This document shows positions 62,133 through 64,000 of a DNA stretch of 64,000 nucleotides, piece after piece; the first letter of the stretch is position 1; every line of letters starts with the position of its first letter. Under the pieces are notes generated by a model. That model was not told the origin of the DNA and made no database searches. It was given only the letters and a program-made list of their open reading frames with translations. Source of the stretch: Anaerocolumna jejuensis DSM 15929 (GTDB lineage: Bacteria > Bacillota > Clostridia > Lachnospirales > Lachnospiraceae); NCBI RefSeq assembly GCF_900142215.1, contig NZ_FRAC01000030.1:18824-82823 (forward strand), written 5' to 3'. The translations under genes were made by a program, and so were the position numbers.

Positions 62133-62984
62133 CTATTCTTTCGATTGAAATTCATTTGAAATACGGCCGATATGAATGGTTAAGTACAGTTGTTCCGATG
62201 GAGTAATTAAATAATTATACTCTTTTTCCAAGAACTTCATAATACGCTGCATACATATATATGAGCTTTTGTATCTTTCACTGAGCATCTTTAGTAACTG
62301 TAAATCCTCATTATCGGATGGTTGTTTTTTATCGGTCACCATTCGTTGTACAAAAAATTTTAAATGTGTCATTAACCGATAATACTCCAGGGATTCTTCA
62401 TTAAACTCTATACGATAATAATTTCTGATTATTGTTCTGATTTGCTGTACAATCTTTGTAATTTCAAGGGTTTCGTTCATATGCATCCCATAGGAGGCAT
62501 TGACAAAATGCAAGGCAAGAAATGCCGCTTCATCTTCCGGCAGAGAAATGAAAAATCTCTCATTTAAATATTCTATAGCCTCCATACCTGCTTTAAATTC
62601 ATCTTTATACAACATTTTTGTTTCCAACAGAAGCCTGTTGCGAAATTCCAATCCCTCTCTATTGCGCTGGGCTGCAAAATATATATGGTCGGTTAATGAC
62701 AAATATAAATTATTCGTCAATTCTTTTCCCAAACGTAATTTTGCATTATTAATGATATGATCCGCCGCCTCCAAGTACTCATGAGGTATTTCCTTTAACA
62801 GAGCCTCAAACTTTTTGCCAAGTTCAGAGACACTTTTTGTAAAGATACGCTCAATTTTACTTTCATCAACTTCATCACCATGTTTCTTCTGGTATGCAAC
62901 ACCGCATCCCATGACAATGATGTCATTCCCATGATCATCTACAGCAATTGTAATATTGTTATTGAGTATTTTTGCAATTTTCAC
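62133..62984 (-). CDS. licT: BglG/LicT-type transcriptional antiterminator
   Basis: 283 residues. N-terminal RNA-binding CAT domain (MKIAKILNNNITIAVDDHGN, 1-55), then two PRD domains with the regulatory His residues visible in AADHIINNAK, LTDHIYFA, ALHFVNAS and TIHIGRIS. It binds the RAT sequence at 63066-63095 when the PTS substrate is present and prevents termination. First gene of the operon, so it regulates its own transcript. Confidence 0.94.
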   Translation of the reverse strand: MKIAKILNNNITIAVDDHGNDIIVMGCGVAYQKKHGDEVDESKIERIFTKSVSELGKKFEALLKEIPHEYLEAADHIINNAKLRLGKELTNNLYLSLTDHIYFAAQRNREGLEFRNRLLLETKMLYKDEFKAGMEAIEYLNERFFISLPEDEAAFLALHFVNASYGMHMNETLEITKIVQQIRTIIRNYYRIEFNEESLEYYRLMTHLKFFVQRMVTDKKQPSDNEDLQLLKMLSERYKSSYICMQRIMKFLEKEYNYLITPSEQLYLTIHIGRISNEFQSKE

Positions 62985-63005
62985 ACGACACCTCCTTTAA
63001 AACAC

Positions 63006-63095
63006 AAAAAACAGGTCAATACAAAAGTAACTAACTTGTTATAAAACAAGTAAAGAATCACTTTTAGTATTGCCTGTCAACCAGTAACAATCCGC
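63006..63095 (-). promoter_or_regulatory. RAT antiterminator site overlapping an intrinsic terminator
   Basis: On the minus strand GCGGATTGTTACTG and GACAGGCAATACT (63066-63095) match the ribonucleic antiterminator recognised by LicT/BglG proteins. Its 3' half is also the 5' arm of a long terminator hairpin ending CAATAC...CAGG at 63012 with six T after it. LicT binding and termination are therefore mutually exclusive. Confidence 0.93.
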
Positions 63096-63134
63096 ATCAA
63101 GTTTTTATTAAATTATTTATAGGCCTATATGCAT

Positions 63135-63163
63135 TTTATATCATAGTTTATTCAATTTGTAAA
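63135..63163 (-). promoter_or_regulatory. Promoter of the licT operon
   Basis: TTTACA (63158-63163), 17-bp spacer, TATAAA (63135-63140), 40 bp ahead of the RAT site. Confidence 0.7.
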
Positions 63164-63285
63164 GTTCATTTTGATTAATCCAATAATTTTTGTCACTTTT
63201 CAACAAAATATAGTAAGAATCTTCATATAAAACATATAATGAGAAATTATATTATGATGCATTTTCTAAGATCTTAAGGTGACTA

Positions 63286-64000
63286 GTGTACTGTCATTAA
63301 TGACAGCTCAAGCCATGCCAGAACAATTAAACGTGCTAACATACTACTTGCTCTGGATGAAAATGCAGAGTCTAAATTAATTCATCAGGAAATAGCAGAT
63401 ACCTATCATGCTGCACGAGGTACTGTGACCAGGATTATCAATGAGTATTGCACCAAAGGTCTTGAGTACGCACTCTCCTATAAACGCAATTCGAATTCTT
63501 CAAATTCCCGAAGAAAGGTGACAGGGGATATCGAGGCTGCCTTAATAAAGATTGCTTGCGGTGAGGTACCGCGAGGGCATTCCCGCTGGACCGTTGTTAT
63601 GCTGACACAGAAGTTGATTGAACTAAAAATCGTAGAGGATATCAGCGATGAAACAGTCCGTCTTACTTTAAAAAAAATGAACTTAAACCTCACCTAAGTG
63701 ATTATTGGTGTATTCCACCGAAAGAAAATGCAGAATTCATTGCCTGTATGGAAGATATCCTTCACATTTATTCTTTGCCTTTTCATCCGGAAGTTCCTGT
63801 CGTGTGTATGGACGAAAAACCTTATCAGCTTCTTGGAGAGGCCAGAGAGCTTTTGTCCATACGGCCGGGGGCGAAAGAAAAAATAGATTTTGAATATACC
63901 AGAGAAGGAACATGTAGCATTTTTGTATTCACAGAGACATTGGCAAATTTCAGGCATGTAAGTGTACGGGAACGCCGTACCAAGAAAGACTGGGCAGAAG
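63286..64000 (+). mobile_element. IS630-family transposase, 5' part, with likely -1 frameshift; continues past the window
   Basis: From a stop at 63283-63285 the plus strand reads SSSHARTIKRANILLALDEN (helix-turn-helix region), KLIHQEIADTYHAARGTVTR and a C-terminal linker to TAA at 63695-63697. In the -1 frame the protein continues as KNELKPHLSDYWCIPPKENA and VPVVCMDEKPYQLLGEAREL, the first catalytic Asp region of IS630 DDE transposases, to the window end. An A8 run (63670-63677) at the switch is a slippery site. No ATG precedes the conserved start, so about 20 N-terminal residues may be missing or an alternative start is used. A perfect palindrome CTGTCATTAATGACAG lies at 63291-63306. Confidence 0.85.

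Overview
The window looks like the chromosome of a low-GC Gram-positive anaerobe of the class Clostridia, most likely a carbohydrate-degrading Lachnospiraceae member. The signs are AGGAGG-type ribosome binding sites nearly everywhere, vegetative promoters of the TTGACA/TATAAT type, a cysteine T-box in front of cysE, the clostridial order cysE-cysS-mrnC-rlmB, YesM/YesN sensor-regulator genes beside an LplB/LplC-type sugar importer, CD3324-type and DUF2325 small proteins, and no sign of an outer membrane. The species is inference.

Layout. 1-2604: two secreted proteins on the minus strand, one cut by the window edge and one with an Ig-like plus transglutaminase-like architecture. 2605-11305: an AT-rich accessory island, all on the minus strand, with a polymorphic toxin, a likely cognate immunity gene and a row of small orphan immunity-like genes. 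It includes an ADP-ribosylglycohydrolase, a MORN/YwqK-type protein and at least three decayed gene remnants, and duplicated intergenic sequences tie distant parts of it together. 11306-19322: housekeeping genes (CD3324-type regulator, EcsC protein, rlmB, mrnC, cysS, cysE under a Cys T-box, GNAT, ispF, tRNA-Met, tRNA-Val). 19406-22119: a chemoreceptor and cytidine deaminase. 22183-30584: an oligosaccharide uptake and hydrolysis locus (GH1, two permeases, binding protein, AraC-type response regulator, histidine kinase). 30772-32530: an Rrf2 regulator followed by O-acetylhomoserine sulfhydrylase. 32633-37936: a secreted protein, a lipoprotein/NdpA/HAD operon and an ABC-F ATPase behind a long leader with an apparent attenuator. 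38076-45051: a maltodextrin locus (GH13, binding protein, MalG, MalF, LacI regulator) with two matching operators. 45153-49645: a cell-wall hydrolase and the dTDP-rhamnose genes rfbA-C-D-B. 49967-53838: the pectin-catabolic genes kduD and kduI with an AraC regulator, and a 20-bp tandem repeat at the 3' end of kduD. 53840-57614: aconitase, flavodoxin, DUF2325 protein. 57890-58735: a nest of palindromic elements around an IS110-family remnant. 58773-63163: a beta-glucoside PTS operon under LicT-type antitermination. 63286-64000: the start of an IS630-family element with a likely -1 frameshift.

How the genes work together. Three separate sugar systems each carry their own importer, hydrolase and regulator: ABC plus a GH1 acting on unphosphorylated sugar, ABC plus GH13, and PTS plus a 6-phospho-GH1. 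Both cysteine routes carry their own control, a T-box on cysE-cysS and an Rrf2 protein beside the sulfhydrylase. The least described parts are the toxin/immunity island, the palindromic element family near 58 kb, the dispersed multi-hairpin repeat at 8.6 and 16.7 kb, and the ABC-F leader.
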